NCBI RefSeq assembly: GCF_024171895.1
Contig: NZ_JAMTCQ010000011.1
Coordinates: 248,001-312,000 of the forward strand
Source: Prauserella halophila
GTDB taxonomy: Bacteria > Actinomycetota > Actinomycetes > Mycobacteriales > Pseudonocardiaceae
Direction of reading: 5' to 3'
Length of the DNA: 64,000 nt
Shown: positions 8,308 through 17,176 of the stretch, in pieces
How positions within the stretch are numbered: position 1 is the stretch's first letter
Layout of the letters: every line of letters starts with the position of its first letter
Notes under the pieces: generated by a model
What the model was told of the DNA's origin: nothing
Seen by the model: the letters and a program-made list of their open reading frames with translations, nothing else
Database searches by the model: none
Made by a program: the position numbers and the translations under genes

Positions 8308-9534
8308 TCACGCGAGAACTGCGGCTTGCGCGGGGTCGTGCGGGGCGCGTGCGGGTTGCCGGTGTGGAACCATCCATTGTGGATTCCCGTGTCCGTGGCG
8401 CGTGCCGTGGACGGGGTTGTAGCGGGTGTTCCAGCCGGGGTGGTCTTTGAGCCGGTGGTGTCGTCGGCACCGCGGTCCACCGTTGGCGACCGACGTGGCA
8501 CCACCACCGCTACCGCCAGCGTCACCGTCACCGTCACCGCCGTTGTCATTGGTGGCCCAGGGGTGTTCGTGGTCGTGGTCGCAGTGCCGGGCGGGGCGGT
8601 GGCACCAGGGCATGACGCATTCGCGGTCGCGCACGCGGACCAACTCCCGGATCACCGCGCTCGGCCGCCGCCTCCTGCGCCCCAGATCCACCGGCTCACC
8701 AGTGCCCGGATCACACAACACCGCACGCCAAATACTCCGCTCGTTGGTCATGATCTCCCGCGCAATCGGCGCGGGGATCGGCCCGTAGCCGTCCAACTCA
8801 CACCCGTCGTTGGACAGTGACAGGGCCGCGTCGACAGGCACGTGCAGATACACCATGGCCGCCGCCTCCGGCGGGGAGACACCGGGATCACGCCCCAACA
8901 GCAGGTCCGCGGCCACATCGGCCCGTAGCTGATCCAGCGTGCGGCGATCACCACCGTGCCGCAGCGACCGGGCCATCGCATCGACCCGCGAATAACACGC
9001 ACCCGCCCGTTCGGCCGGCAGACTCACCTCCAGCGACGACACAGCATGCTCGCCCGGCGTGAGTTCAAGCTTGCGTTCCGCCCGCGCCCGCCGGGCCCGT
9101 TCGGTCTGTCCGTCCGGGTCGGCCTTCTCCACGAGCCGACGCACCCGCTGCGCGAGGTTGCCCGGCTGCCACGCCGTCTCCGGCGCATCCACCAGCTTCT
9201 CCGCCAGGAGACCATCCACCTGGCGGGCGGTGTCGTCATCGAGCGGATCAACCACGGCCAATACCCGCCGCGCCCCGTACGACTCGACCGCACCATTCTG
9301 CATCGCCGCGTGCAGCTGCGGCATCCGCCGCACCACCGACCGCCCATCCTCGATCCGCCGCTCCACCTCGCGCGTCGACACCCGCAACACCGGCGTCAAC
9401 TCCTCCACCACACCACGATCGTCCCCCACATCCGCCGCGATCGCCGCCAACAGCCCGAGTTCTTCGGCATCAAGCCGCGCCCGCCGAGCCCGAACACCAC
9501 CGACCCGCTCGATCTTCTCCCTAACCCCATCCAC
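8308..9534 (-). CDS. DUF222 domain HNH endonuclease-like protein
   Basis: 408 residues. An N-terminal DUF222 helical domain covers about 20-290, and a C-terminal HNH region has CVMPWCHRPARHCDHDH and later CRRHHRLKDHPGW. These proteins (the 13E12 family of mycobacteria) are multicopy in actinobacteria and linked to mobile DNA; activity is mostly unproven. The HNH core is split by a Gly/Asp/Ser-rich insert from a GTCACC tandem repeat near 8510-8545. The start is GTG 9534, without a strong ribosome site. The gene has a broken MBL-fold gene upstream. Confidence 0.85.
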   Translation of the reverse strand: MDGVREKIERVGGVRARRARLDAEELGLLAAIAADVGDDRGVVEELTPVLRVSTREVERRIEDGRSVVRRMPQLHAAMQNGAVESYGARRVLAVVDPLDDDTARQVDGLLAEKLVDAPETAWQPGNLAQRVRRLVEKADPDGQTERARRARAERKLELTPGEHAVSSLEVSLPAERAGACYSRVDAMARSLRHGGDRRTLDQLRADVAADLLLGRDPGVSPPEAAAMVYLHVPVDAALSLSNDGCELDGYGPIPAPIAREIMTNERSIWRAVLCDPGTGEPVDLGRRRRRPSAVIRELVRVRDRECVMPWCHRPARHCDHDHEHPWATNDNGGDGDGDAGGSGGGATSVANGGPRCRRHHRLKDHPGWNTRYNPVHGTRHGHGNPQWMVPHRQPARAPHDPAQAAVLA

Positions 9535-9849
9535 AACACCGACCGTATCGAACTAAAGTTCGAGATAACCATGACACGACAGTGTGACGAGAATCCGGTG
9601 GGACGTGTCTGAACCACCACCTCCACCACGCGGAACACAACAGTCACACCGTCACCACAGTCCAGGCATACCGCCTCGTCACGCCGCCGAACCGCACGAG
9701 CAACCGACGACGGACCGACCCAGCACCCGACCGGCCTGCCCCGGACGACTCGACCCACACACCGGCCCGGAAACACACTCCGAAAAAGCACCGGCGAAAC
9801 CGTGGATCCTCCCGCATCCCGACGGCGGGACCCACTCCTCAACAGCACC
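9535..9849. other. intergenic stretch with no supported gene
   Basis: About 315 bp between the HNH gene and the MBL-fold fragment. Several frames are open but none resembles a protein family, and no clear hairpin or direct repeat stands out. An AT-richer patch (about 9540-9575) just upstream of the HNH start probably contains its promoter. Confidence 0.4.
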
Positions 9850-10032
9850 CGATTCGCGGGCGGCGACGGGCGTCGTCAAGACTTCGAAGCAGACGAGGAA
9901 GTCCTCGCCCTCGATCGCGCCGACGTTCGGATCGCCTTCGGCGGCGAGCGCATACACACCATCGGCGAGAACGTCGAGGGTCCGTTCCTTCTCGTCGAGA
10001 TCCGCCGACGAGGCGAATGCCTTCTGGGTCAC
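9850..10032 (-). pseudogene. N-terminal fragment of an MBL-fold metallo-hydrolase
   Basis: About 61 codons read as KAFASSADLDEKERTLDVL, then LADGVYALAAEGDPNVGAI and a VCFEVLTTPVAAR stretch. This matches the N terminus of actinobacterial MBL-fold hydrolases, which then normally continue to the HxHxDH metal site. Here the similarity stops after ARES near 9850, and the frame runs on into unrelated Cys/Gly-rich sequence. A GTG at 10032 could be the original start. The metal-binding core is absent, so this is a relic, possibly broken by the event that placed the DUF222/HNH gene alongside. Confidence 0.6.
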
Positions 10033-10145
10033 GCTGCCCGCCAGGCCCCACCGATGCCCGCAGGCCGGGCACACTCGCTCCGCAGCGACGGTAGCGCCGC
10101 CGCGACGCGGGCGACAAGCCTCCACCGCGCCGCCCGTCCCCGGTC

Positions 10146-10811
10146 TCAGCGCGGCGAAGGCCCGCCGCCCGCTCCGACGTGTTCCGGCTCCCGTCCGGGT
10201 TTGTGCAGTTCGGCGAACCACCGGCCGCCGTGACCGGTCACCCAGGTCAGCCGCAACCCCGCTCCCGCCGCGACGTCCCCCGCGACCTCGGCCGCCACCC
10301 ATGCCCAGTCGAACCAGTCCCCGCGGGCCTCGTGGCCGGTCGCGATCCGCGCCCGGCCACGCCGCAGCCCGCCGCCGGGCGGGTCGAGTTCGACGAGCGC
10401 GCTGCCACCCTCGGCCAACAGCGCGGCAACCCGGGTCAGCAGCCTCACCGGATCGCCACCGATGCCGATGTTGCCGTCCGCCAGCAGTGCGTGCCGCCAT
10501 CGGCCTTCGTCCGGCACTTGCTCGAATACGCTGCGCTGCAGGACGGGTGCTCCGCGCTGCCGGGTCAGCTCCACCGCGACCGGTGACGAATCCACCCCCA
10601 GCACCGGCACGCCGCGGTCGTGGAGCGCGGCGCTCAGCCGCCCCGGACCGCAGCCGACGTCCACGGTCGGGCCCGTGCACGAATCGAGCAGCAGTTCGTC
10701 GCCGTCGGCGGGGGCGGCGTGCCAGCGTTCCGCGGGCAGCGCGACGGGAGAGCCTCCCTCGACGTCGAGCCACGCCCGGCTCCCGCGCAGACCGGTCTCG
10801 AATCCGTTCAC
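10146..10811 (-). CDS. class I SAM-dependent methyltransferase
   Basis: 221 residues. The SAM-binding motif I, TVDVGCGPGRLSAAL, lies near residue 48, followed by an acidic VLGVDSSP motif II. The substrate is unknown. The GTG at 10811 overlaps the stop of the upstream DUF2064 gene in a GTGA, so translation is probably coupled. It is the third gene of a minus-strand operon with the DUF2064 and GT2 genes; this trio suggests modification of a cell-surface or secondary metabolite glycan. Confidence 0.85.
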   Translation of the reverse strand: MNGFETGLRGSRAWLDVEGGSPVALPAERWHAAPADGDELLLDSCTGPTVDVGCGPGRLSAALHDRGVPVLGVDSSPVAVELTRQRGAPVLQRSVFEQVPDEGRWRHALLADGNIGIGGDPVRLLTRVAALLAEGGSALVELDPPGGGLRRGRARIATGHEARGDWFDWAWVAAEVAGDVAAGAGLRLTWVTGHGGRWFAELHKPGREPEHVGAGGGPSPR

Positions 10812-11539
10812 CGCTCCCCTTCCCCCGGCCCTTCACTCGCCGCTTCACTCGCCCCTTCGCCCGACCGTGAGCCCGCCCCTGCGAGTTCGGCATCGACGGC
10901 CCGCGCGAAGCGGCCCGCGGGCACGGTCAGCGCCACCGCGCGCGCGTCGTCCTCGGTATCCACATCGGACAGCACCGGCAACGGCGACACCTCGAGACCG
11001 CGGGCCGCCAGCGCCTCACGAGTGGCCCGTGCGGTGTCGGCAGTGGACATCGGAACGCCGGACAGTACTGCGGCGTGACCCGGATCCCGCAGTGCGAGTG
11101 CCCACCATCCGCCGTCCGCCGCAGGGCCGAGCGCCGCGTCGGCGGTGTCCAGCTGCGACAGTGCCGCTGCGAGCAGGTCCGGCGTGATCTGGGGACTGTC
11201 CATGCCGATCTGCACCACGGGTGCACCCGGGTACCGCTCGCGGACGTCCGCGTGCGCGGCCGCGAGCCGTTCGGCGAACCCGACTCCTCGCTGGCCGAAC
11301 ACGTCGCAGCGGCCGAGCAGCTCCGCCAGGTCGGACCTCGCCTCGGCCGGCCCCATCTCGCCCGTGAGTGCCACGGCCGTCCTCGTGGCCGGAGTGCGCA
11401 GCGCCGCGTCGAGGGTGTCCAGCAGCGAGGCCGCCGCGATCCGCGCCGCCGCGAGCCCGCCCACGGACGCCGCGAGCCGGGTCTTCGCCACCCCCGCCAC
11501 GGGCGCCTTCGCCACCACGAGCACCACGCCTGCGCTCAC
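10808..11539 (-). CDS. DUF2064/TIGR04282-family glycosyltransferase-like protein
   Basis: 243 residues with the N-terminal nucleotide-binding signature KAPVAGVAKTRLA and, later, QIGMDSPQITPDLL. This pattern defines the TIGR04282/DUF2064 family (GT-A-like fold, related to CofC-type nucleotidyltransferases). Its true reaction is not established. Start GTG 11539 overlaps the GT2 stop as GTGA, and its own stop overlaps the methyltransferase start. The last 20 residues are a low-complexity Gly/Glu/Ser tail. Confidence 0.85.
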   Translation of the reverse strand: MSAGVVLVVAKAPVAGVAKTRLAASVGGLAAARIAAASLLDTLDAALRTPATRTAVALTGEMGPAEARSDLAELLGRCDVFGQRGVGFAERLAAAHADVRERYPGAPVVQIGMDSPQITPDLLAAALSQLDTADAALGPAADGGWWALALRDPGHAAVLSGVPMSTADTARATREALAARGLEVSPLPVLSDVDTEDDARAVALTVPAGRFARAVDAELAGAGSRSGEGASEAASEGPGEGER

Positions 11540-12351
11540 AGCACCCTCGCCATGTCGCGGACGGCCCGCCAGGTGCCGCGGACCGAACCGGTCACCTTGC
11601 TGCGGGTCCCCGCCGCACGTTCGTAGTACTCGACCGGCCGTTCCACCACTGTCCAGCCCGCTTCGGCAGCCCGCAGCAGCACCTCGAGCGGGTATCCGAA
11701 CGCCCGGTCGCGCACGTCCAGTTCGAGCAGCGACGTCCGGTGCGCGATGCGGATCGGCCCCAGATCGGTCACCGGCACCCCGCGCCGCCGGAGCACGGTT
11801 GCGATCACCCGGTTTCCGGCACGCGCGTGCCACGGCCAGGCCGCCGCGGTGACCGGCCGCCGCGCCCCCACGACGAGCCGCCCCGGCGCGGCGTCGGACA
11901 CCAGCTCCGGCAGGCGCGCCGCATCGAGCGAACCGTCCGCATCCATCACGCACACGACGTCTGCCGAGGCCGCCAGAAGTCCGGTGTGGACGGCCGCGCC
12001 GTATCCCGGGCGCGGTTCGGCCACCACCACGGCACCGCCGCGGCGCGCCACGTCGGCCGAACCGTCCGTCGAACCGTTGTCCACGACGAGCGCGCGGTAC
12101 CCGGCGGGCACCCGCGCCAGCACCTCCGGCAGCGCCGCGGCCTCGTTCAGGCACGGCAGGATCACGTCCACCGTCGGCCCGGCAGCGCGGCCCCGGACGT
12201 GTTCGCCCCCGCCGTGGGGTTGATTCACGACGTCTGTGCCGTCCGTCCCTTCTGTGTCACCCGTTCCTTCTGCGCCGTCGGTGTTCGTTTTGTCCGTATC
12301 GTCGCCGGCCCTGTCGTCGTCCACGTCTCCGACGCTAGGCCCGTCCACCAC
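11536..12351 (-). CDS. family 2 glycosyltransferase (DPM1/UDP-Glc type)
   Basis: Up to 271 residues. The GT-A core has VDVILPCLNEAAALPEVL, VVDNGSTDGSADVA and the metal-binding VMDADGSLD, as in dolichyl-phosphate-mannose synthase-like transferases. No transmembrane tail is visible. The first 40 residues (start GTG 12351) are an Asp/Thr/Gly repeat of doubtful value. GTG 12228, just before NQPHGGGEHV, is an equally good start. It is the first gene of a GTGA-coupled operon. Confidence 0.85.
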   Translation of the reverse strand: MVDGPSVGDVDDDRAGDDTDKTNTDGAEGTGDTEGTDGTDVVNQPHGGGEHVRGRAAGPTVDVILPCLNEAAALPEVLARVPAGYRALVVDNGSTDGSADVARRGGAVVVAEPRPGYGAAVHTGLLAASADVVCVMDADGSLDAARLPELVSDAAPGRLVVGARRPVTAAAWPWHARAGNRVIATVLRRRGVPVTDLGPIRIAHRTSLLELDVRDRAFGYPLEVLLRAAEAGWTVVERPVEYYERAAGTRSKVTGSVRGTWRAVRDMARVL

Positions 12352-12441
12352 GCCGCGGAAACCGCGCGGCGTCTTACGAAGTCCTGACGTCGCGTCACGC
12401 CGGCTGGGCCGGCGGCTGCCGCACCGTTAGATTCGACGTCG

Positions 12442-13827
12442 ATGACCCCCGACCCGCGTGACGACTCCGGTGACGGGTGCCCCGGCGCCACCGCCACCCG
12501 GAGCAGGCCCGTGCCACCCGCCGACCTCGCCGCAGCCGCGGTGGTTCTCGCGCTCGTCGGCGCGTCGGTGGCCGGAACTCTCTGGTGGAACCCGGGCAGG
12601 CAGCTCGGCCCGAGCTCGTTCAAAGGTGCTCCCGAGAACTTCGGCGAATGGCCGATCCTCGGTACGCCGTTCCCGCACACCGGGCCCGGCACCGTTCCCG
12701 CGGTGCTGCTCGCACTCCTCGCCGTCCTCTACGGCCCCACCCTCTCGAGGCGGTTGCCCTGGCGCCGGGCTCTGCTGCTCGGATACATCACCGCGGTCGG
12801 ATGGATCACCGCGCTCGCTCTCGTCGACGGCTGGCAGTCCGGCTTCGCCAAGCGGCTCACTCCCGGGACCGAGTATCTCGCCGAGGTCCCCGGTATCACC
12901 GACATCCCTGCGATGCTCGCCGGTTTCGTCGACCGGATCGCCCACGGACAAGCCGATTCCTGGACGGTCCACGTCGCCGGTCATCCGCCCGGCGCGACGC
13001 TGGTGTTCGTCTGGCTCGACCGCGTCGGGCTCGGCGGCGGCGTCGCCGCGTCGGTGGTGTGCGTGCTGGCAGGCGCGCTCGTGGCGGTGGCCGTCCCGGC
13101 GACGGTGTCGCTCCTCGGGCACCGGGATTCCGCCCGCACCGCGCTGCCGCTGCTGGTGCTGTTCCCGGGTGCCGTGTGGCTCGGCGTCTCCGCCGACGCG
13201 CTGTTCGCCGGGGTGACGGCCACCGGGATCGCACTGCTGGCGCTCGCTGCGGTCCGCCACGCGGCCTGGGCCCTCCCTGCGGGCGCGATCCTCGGGTTCG
13301 GCATCTTCCTCTCGTACGGCCTCATCACGCTGGGAGCGATCGCGTTCGCGCTCGTCCTGGTGACCAGAGCCTGGCGGGCGTTCGGCCTCGCCGTCGCCGG
13401 AGCCCTCGTCGTCGTGGGAGTGTTCGCGCTCGCCGGGTTCTGGTGGCTCGACGGCTACCATGCCGTGGTCGACCGGTACTACGACGGCATCGGCGCCGAC
13501 CGCCCGTACTCCTTCTGGGTGTGGGCCAACCTCGGCTGCCTGGCGCTGGCCACCGGACCGGCCATCGGCCCTGCACTCCGCCGGGCCGCGTGCAGCGCGA
13601 GAACCGCACCGCGGCTCGTCGCGGTGATCGCCGGCGCCGTCGTGACCGTGGCCGCGGCGGATCTGTCCGGTCTGTCCAAGGCCGAGGTCGAGCGCATCTG
13701 GCTGCCGTTCGCCGTGTGGCTGCTCGCGGCCACGGCACTGCTTCCGGCCCGCAGTGCACGCTGGTGGTTGGCGTGTCAGGCCGCGACCGCGCTCGCGGTG
13801 AACCACCTGTTCCTGACCAATTGGTAG
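12442..13827 (+). CDS. polytopic membrane protein, possible GT-C-like
   Basis: 461 residues with about 10 to 11 hydrophobic segments after a short Pro/Asp-rich cytosolic tail. A large extracytoplasmic loop (about 45-85, containing GAPENFGEWPILGTPFPHTG) and the segment HPPGATLVF are conserved-looking. The overall pattern resembles actinobacterial GT-C-like membrane proteins that use polyprenyl-phosphate sugars, but no diagnostic motif is certain. It precedes the two-component system by 31 bp and is divergent from the GT2 operon. Confidence 0.75.
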   Translation: MTPDPRDDSGDGCPGATATRSRPVPPADLAAAAVVLALVGASVAGTLWWNPGRQLGPSSFKGAPENFGEWPILGTPFPHTGPGTVPAVLLALLAVLYGPTLSRRLPWRRALLLGYITAVGWITALALVDGWQSGFAKRLTPGTEYLAEVPGITDIPAMLAGFVDRIAHGQADSWTVHVAGHPPGATLVFVWLDRVGLGGGVAASVVCVLAGALVAVAVPATVSLLGHRDSARTALPLLVLFPGAVWLGVSADALFAGVTATGIALLALAAVRHAAWALPAGAILGFGIFLSYGLITLGAIAFALVLVTRAWRAFGLAVAGALVVVGVFALAGFWWLDGYHAVVDRYYDGIGADRPYSFWVWANLGCLALATGPAIGPALRRAACSARTAPRLVAVIAGAVVTVAAADLSGLSKAEVERIWLPFAVWLLAATALLPARSARWWLACQAATALAVNHLFLTNW

Positions 13828-13858
13828 GACACCACCCGTGCCACGGACGAGGAGTGCC

Positions 13859-14605
13859 ATGACCACGAGCGGGGACACCCCGGCCGGCACCGCGGGAGCG
13901 GTACTGGTCGTCGACGACGACGTGACGGTCCGGGACGTGGTCCGCCGGTATCTCGAACTGGCCGGCTACACCGTCGCGCTGGCCGGGACCGGACAGGAGG
14001 CACTCCGGGCCCACGAACAGCGCCCCGCCGATCTCGTCGTACTCGACCTGATGCTCCCGGACCTCGACGGACTCGAGGTGTGCCGCCGGATTCGCGGAGC
14101 GCCGGAGGCCGCGGACGTACCGGTCGTGATGCTGACCGCGCTGGGCGAGGAGGAGAACCGGATCGCCGGGCTGCAGCTCGGCGCGGACGACTACGTGACG
14201 AAGCCGTTCAGTCCGCGCGAACTCGCGCTCCGGGTGACCTCGGTGCTCCGCCGCACCGGGCCCGTGGCCGACGCGCGGGTGGTGACCGACGGGCCGCTGA
14301 CCCTGAATCCCGCCGCGCGCACCGCCACCGCCGACGGCGCCGGGCTCGCCCTCACCACACGGGAGTTCGACCTGCTGTGGTTCTTCCTCACCCACCCCGG
14401 CACGGCGTTCACACGCGACGAGCTGCTCGAGCGCGTGTGGGGCTGGGACTTCGGCGACCGGTCCACCGTGACCGTCCACGTGCGGCGGCTGCGGGAGAAG
14501 ATCGAACGGGTCCCCGCCGAACCCGCGCGGATCACCACGGTGTGGGGCGTCGGATACCGCTACGACGCAGGCTCGGCCGAGTACCGGACGGGGCCCGGCT
14601 CGTGA
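13859..14605 (+). CDS. OmpR/PhoB-family response regulator
   Basis: 248 residues. The receiver domain has the acidic pocket VVDDD, phosphoacceptor Asp in [15 protein letters not shown], Thr in VVMLTALG and Lys in [16 protein letters not shown]-terminal winged helix follows ([17 protein letters not shown], then [20 protein letters not shown]). ATG 13859 has GAGGAG 5 nt upstream; a GTG at 13838 is possible but poorer. Its stop overlaps the kinase start (GTGA). Confidence 0.95.
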   Translation: MTTSGDTPAGTAGAVLVVDDDVTVRDVVRRYLELAGYTVALAGTGQEALRAHEQRPADLVVLDLMLPDLDGLEVCRRIRGAPEAADVPVVMLTALGEEENRIAGLQLGADDYVTKPFSPRELALRVTSVLRRTGPVADARVVTDGPLTLNPAARTATADGAGLALTTREFDLLWFFLTHPGTAFTRDELLERVWGWDFGDRSTVTVHVRRLREKIERVPAEPARITTVWGVGYRYDAGSAEYRTGPGS

Positions 14606-15648
14606 TCACGCCCGACGAATCCTTCGCCGCGATGCTGGAGCACGCGCTCCACATCCTGCCCGTCGCCGTCGCACTCGTCGTCCCGGTCGTCGCGGCCGGT
14701 GCGCTCGTGCTCCGCGCCGTGCGCCGCCGCACCCTCGCCACGACGATGACCGTACTGGTGCTGATCCCCGTCTCCGCCGTGTTCGCGGGCGTGCTGGGCA
14801 TCAGCGGGTTCATGTTCGACGCCACCCTCGCCACGATGTGGCTCGTCTGCCTGCTGGTGGCGCTCGTGACCGTGCCGCTGGCCGTCCTGTTCGGACGCGT
14901 CATCGCCCGGCGCAGCGTGTGGGAGCGCGAGGCACGGCACCGGGAACGGGCGGCCGAGGAGTCCCGCCGCGAACTCGTCGCATGGATCAGTCACGACCTG
15001 CGCAGTCCGCTCGCCGGCATCCGCGCCATGGCCGAGGCGCTCGCCGACGGCGTCGTCAGCAGGCCCGAGGAGGTCGCCGACTACGCGGGCCGGATCGGCA
15101 CCGAGAGCGGCCGGCTGTCCGGGATGGTCGACGACCTGTTCGAGCTCTCCCGGATCACGGCGGGCCCGCTGCAGCTCACGCCGGCCGCGGTACCGCTGCA
15201 CGACGTCGTCGGGGATGCGCTCGCCGCGCAGGGTCCGATCGCCCACAGGAAACGGATCCGCATCCGGACCGATGCCGTGGTCTGGCCGGTTGTCCTCGGC
15301 AGTGACCCCGAGCTCGGCCGGGTCGTGCGCAACCTGCTGTCCAACGCCGTCCGCCACACCCCGCAGGACGGCACCGTCGTCGTGCACGCCGGTGTCGACC
15401 AGGGGCAGGGAGTGCTCGCGGTCGACGACGCCTGCGGCGGCATCGCCGAATCGGACCTGCCGAAGGTGTTCGACGTGGCCTACCGCGGCACCTCCGCGCG
15501 CACGCCCGAATCCGGCGACCAGCCCGCCGGGGCGGGCCTCGGCCTGGCGATCGCGAAAGGCCTCGTCGAAGCACATTCCGGGCGGATCGACGTCCGCAAT
15601 CACGGGCCGGGCTGCCGGTTCGAGGTACGCCTGCCGCTCGCCGGCTGA
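14602..15648 (+). CDS. sensor histidine kinase
   Basis: 348 residues. Three to four hydrophobic segments lie within the first 100 residues, with little extracytoplasmic sensor domain. The H-box is [17 protein letters not shown], the N-box [11 protein letters not shown], the G-box [10 protein letters not shown]. It is coupled to the preceding response regulator by a GTGA overlap. The small sensor region suggests it senses membrane state or a partner protein, perhaps its neighbour at 12442-13827 (inference). Its TGA stop lies inside a 47-nt palindrome. Confidence 0.95.
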   Translation: MITPDESFAAMLEHALHILPVAVALVVPVVAAGALVLRAVRRRTLATTMTVLVLIPVSAVFAGVLGISGFMFDATLATMWLVCLLVALVTVPLAVLFGRVIARRSVWEREARHRERAAEESRRELVAWISHDLRSPLAGIRAMAEALADGVVSRPEEVADYAGRIGTESGRLSGMVDDLFELSRITAGPLQLTPAAVPLHDVVGDALAAQGPIAHRKRIRIRTDAVVWPVVLGSDPELGRVVRNLLSNAVRHTPQDGTVVVHAGVDQGQGVLAVDDACGGIAESDLPKVFDVAYRGTSARTPESGDQPAGAGLGLAIAKGLVEAHSGRIDVRNHGPGCRFEVRLPLAG

Positions 15649-15689
15649 ATCGCGCCGGGCGCGCCCGGCGCGCCCGGCGCGATTCAGCC
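15643..15689. terminator. 47-nt palindrome holding both convergent stop codons
   Basis: Two perfect 23-nt arms (15643-15665 and 15667-15689) flank a single C. The arm starts GGCTGAATCGCGCC. The TGA of the kinase (15646-15648) and the mirrored TGA of the epimerase (15684-15686) occupy equivalent places in the two arms. It should fold into a very stable stem on either transcript and act as a bidirectional terminator. Confidence 0.8.
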
Positions 15690-16742
15690 CAGCCCGGCCG
15701 ACGAGCGGAGCGGATCGGTGGCGAACGCGGCCACCCCGGTGGCGAACGGCACGGAGGCGGCGAACCCCAGCAGCTCACGTGCGCGTGCCGGATCCGCCAC
15801 GACGTGCCGCACGTCCCCGGGCCGGGCACCGCCCGCGATCCGCGGCTCCGGCCCGGCCATGGCACGCGACAGCTCCGCCGCGAGTTCGCCCACCGTGTGC
15901 GGCTCGCCGGAACACACGTTGACCGGCGTCAGGCCCTCGGTGGGCCGCTCCACCGCGAGCGCGTTGGCCAGCGCCACGTCACGCACGTGGACGAAGTCCC
16001 GCCGCTGCTCGCCGTCCTCCAGCACCACCGGCGCCTCCCCGCGTTCGAGCCACGAACGGAACAACGACGCCACACCCGCGTACGGGGTGTCACGCGGCAT
16101 CCTCGGGCCGTACACGTTGTGGTAGCGCAGCGCCCACACGTCGCCGCCGGTCTGCCGTGCCCACGCACTCGCGAGATGTTCCTGCGCCACCTTCGACGCC
16201 GCGTACACGCTGCGCGGGGCGAGCGGGGCATCCTCCGGGACCAGCAACGGTTCCAGCTCGGCACCGCATCGCGGGCACGGTGGTTCGAACCGGCCACCGG
16301 TGACGGCGTCGGCCCGCCGCGGCGCCGGCGGTGTCACGCCGTGTTCCGGGCAGGCGTAGCGACCCTCGCCGTACACGACCATCGACGACGCCAGCACCAG
16401 CCGTGGCACTCCGGCGCGATACATCGCGGCGAGCAGGACAGCCGTGCCGTGGTCGTTATGGGCGGTGTAGCGCGGCGCGTCCGACGGGTCGAGACCGTGC
16501 CCGACCACCGCGGCCTGATGGCACACGACATCCACATCGGACAGCACCGACTCGAGGACCTCGTCGGAGCGCACGTCGCCGAGAATCGTCTCGTAGCCAC
16601 GCACCCACGGCGGCGGCTCGCTACCCGCGTGCGCGGTGTCGACGAGCAGATCGAGCAACCGCACCTCGTGTCCCCGCTCGGTCAGTACGTCCGCCACGTG
16701 AGATCCGACGAACCCGGCGCCACCGGTGATGAGAACGCGCAT
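15684..16742 (-). CDS. NAD-dependent sugar epimerase/dehydratase with Cys-rich insert
   Basis: 352 residues of the extended SDR family. VLITGGAGFVGSHVADVL is the NAD-binding motif and SVYAASK the catalytic Tyr-Lys. Between SSMVVYGEGRY and YAASK is an insert with CPEHG and CPRCG, probably a zinc knuckle. This feature is shared by some bacterial sugar-nucleotide 4-epimerases annotated as dTDP-L-rhamnose 4-epimerase-like. I chose ATG 16742 (MRVLITGG) over the in-frame 16772. It is convergent with the kinase. Confidence 0.85.
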   Translation of the reverse strand: MRVLITGGAGFVGSHVADVLTERGHEVRLLDLLVDTAHAGSEPPPWVRGYETILGDVRSDEVLESVLSDVDVVCHQAAVVGHGLDPSDAPRYTAHNDHGTAVLLAAMYRAGVPRLVLASSMVVYGEGRYACPEHGVTPPAPRRADAVTGGRFEPPCPRCGAELEPLLVPEDAPLAPRSVYAASKVAQEHLASAWARQTGGDVWALRYHNVYGPRMPRDTPYAGVASLFRSWLERGEAPVVLEDGEQRRDFVHVRDVALANALAVERPTEGLTPVNVCSGEPHTVGELAAELSRAMAGPEPRIAGGARPGDVRHVVADPARARELLGFAASVPFATGVAAFATDPLRSSAGLG

Positions 16743-17176
16743 GCCGACACCGTAGGGGCGGCGCGCGGCCACCGCGCCGATGGTGGCCCGGATGTCACGA
16801 ACTCGTCAGACATCGCCGGGTGCCGCTTCCCGTGACAGCGACACGCAAGGCAGTACCGACACGCAAGCAGTACCGACGCGCAGGGAACGTAGCGATACAC
16901 ACGGAGGGAAGGGATGTGCCTCGGCCGAGAAATCACCGTCACCTCGTAGAAGTCACCCACGAAGGTGACTTCACCTGCGCTGCGACATCTCGCAGGGTCA
17001 CCTGACCTGCGTAAATCACAGAATTCACACCTGTCACACCCGACCCACATATTTACACCAGCACCATGTGAACCGATCCTGAGGGCGCTTGTGCAGACCA
17101 GGGCCGCGCAGTTGCCGAGCGCGGTCCGAACCGAACGCCGCGCCCGAAACCATCGCGCGCGGCCTGGGAGGACACC
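16743..17176. promoter_or_regulatory. 434-bp leader/promoter region of the muramidase gene
   Basis: No gene is seen. It holds a tandem duplication of an 18/17-bp unit (CGACACGCAAGGCAGTAC, 16839-16873) and a hairpin GAAGTCACC/GGTGACTTC (16949-16972). At least seven GTCAC or GTGAC half-sites lie between about 16790 and 17040. An AT-richer stretch at 17010-17070 probably contains the promoter. The repeated GTCACC looks like binding sites for a regulator; the identity is unknown. Confidence 0.4.

Noticed and set aside
16743-17176. c-di-AMP (ydaO-type) riboswitch before the muramidase gene
   Set aside because: Such riboswitches often precede actinobacterial wall hydrolases, but I could not find the conserved core; only short hairpins and repeats are visible.
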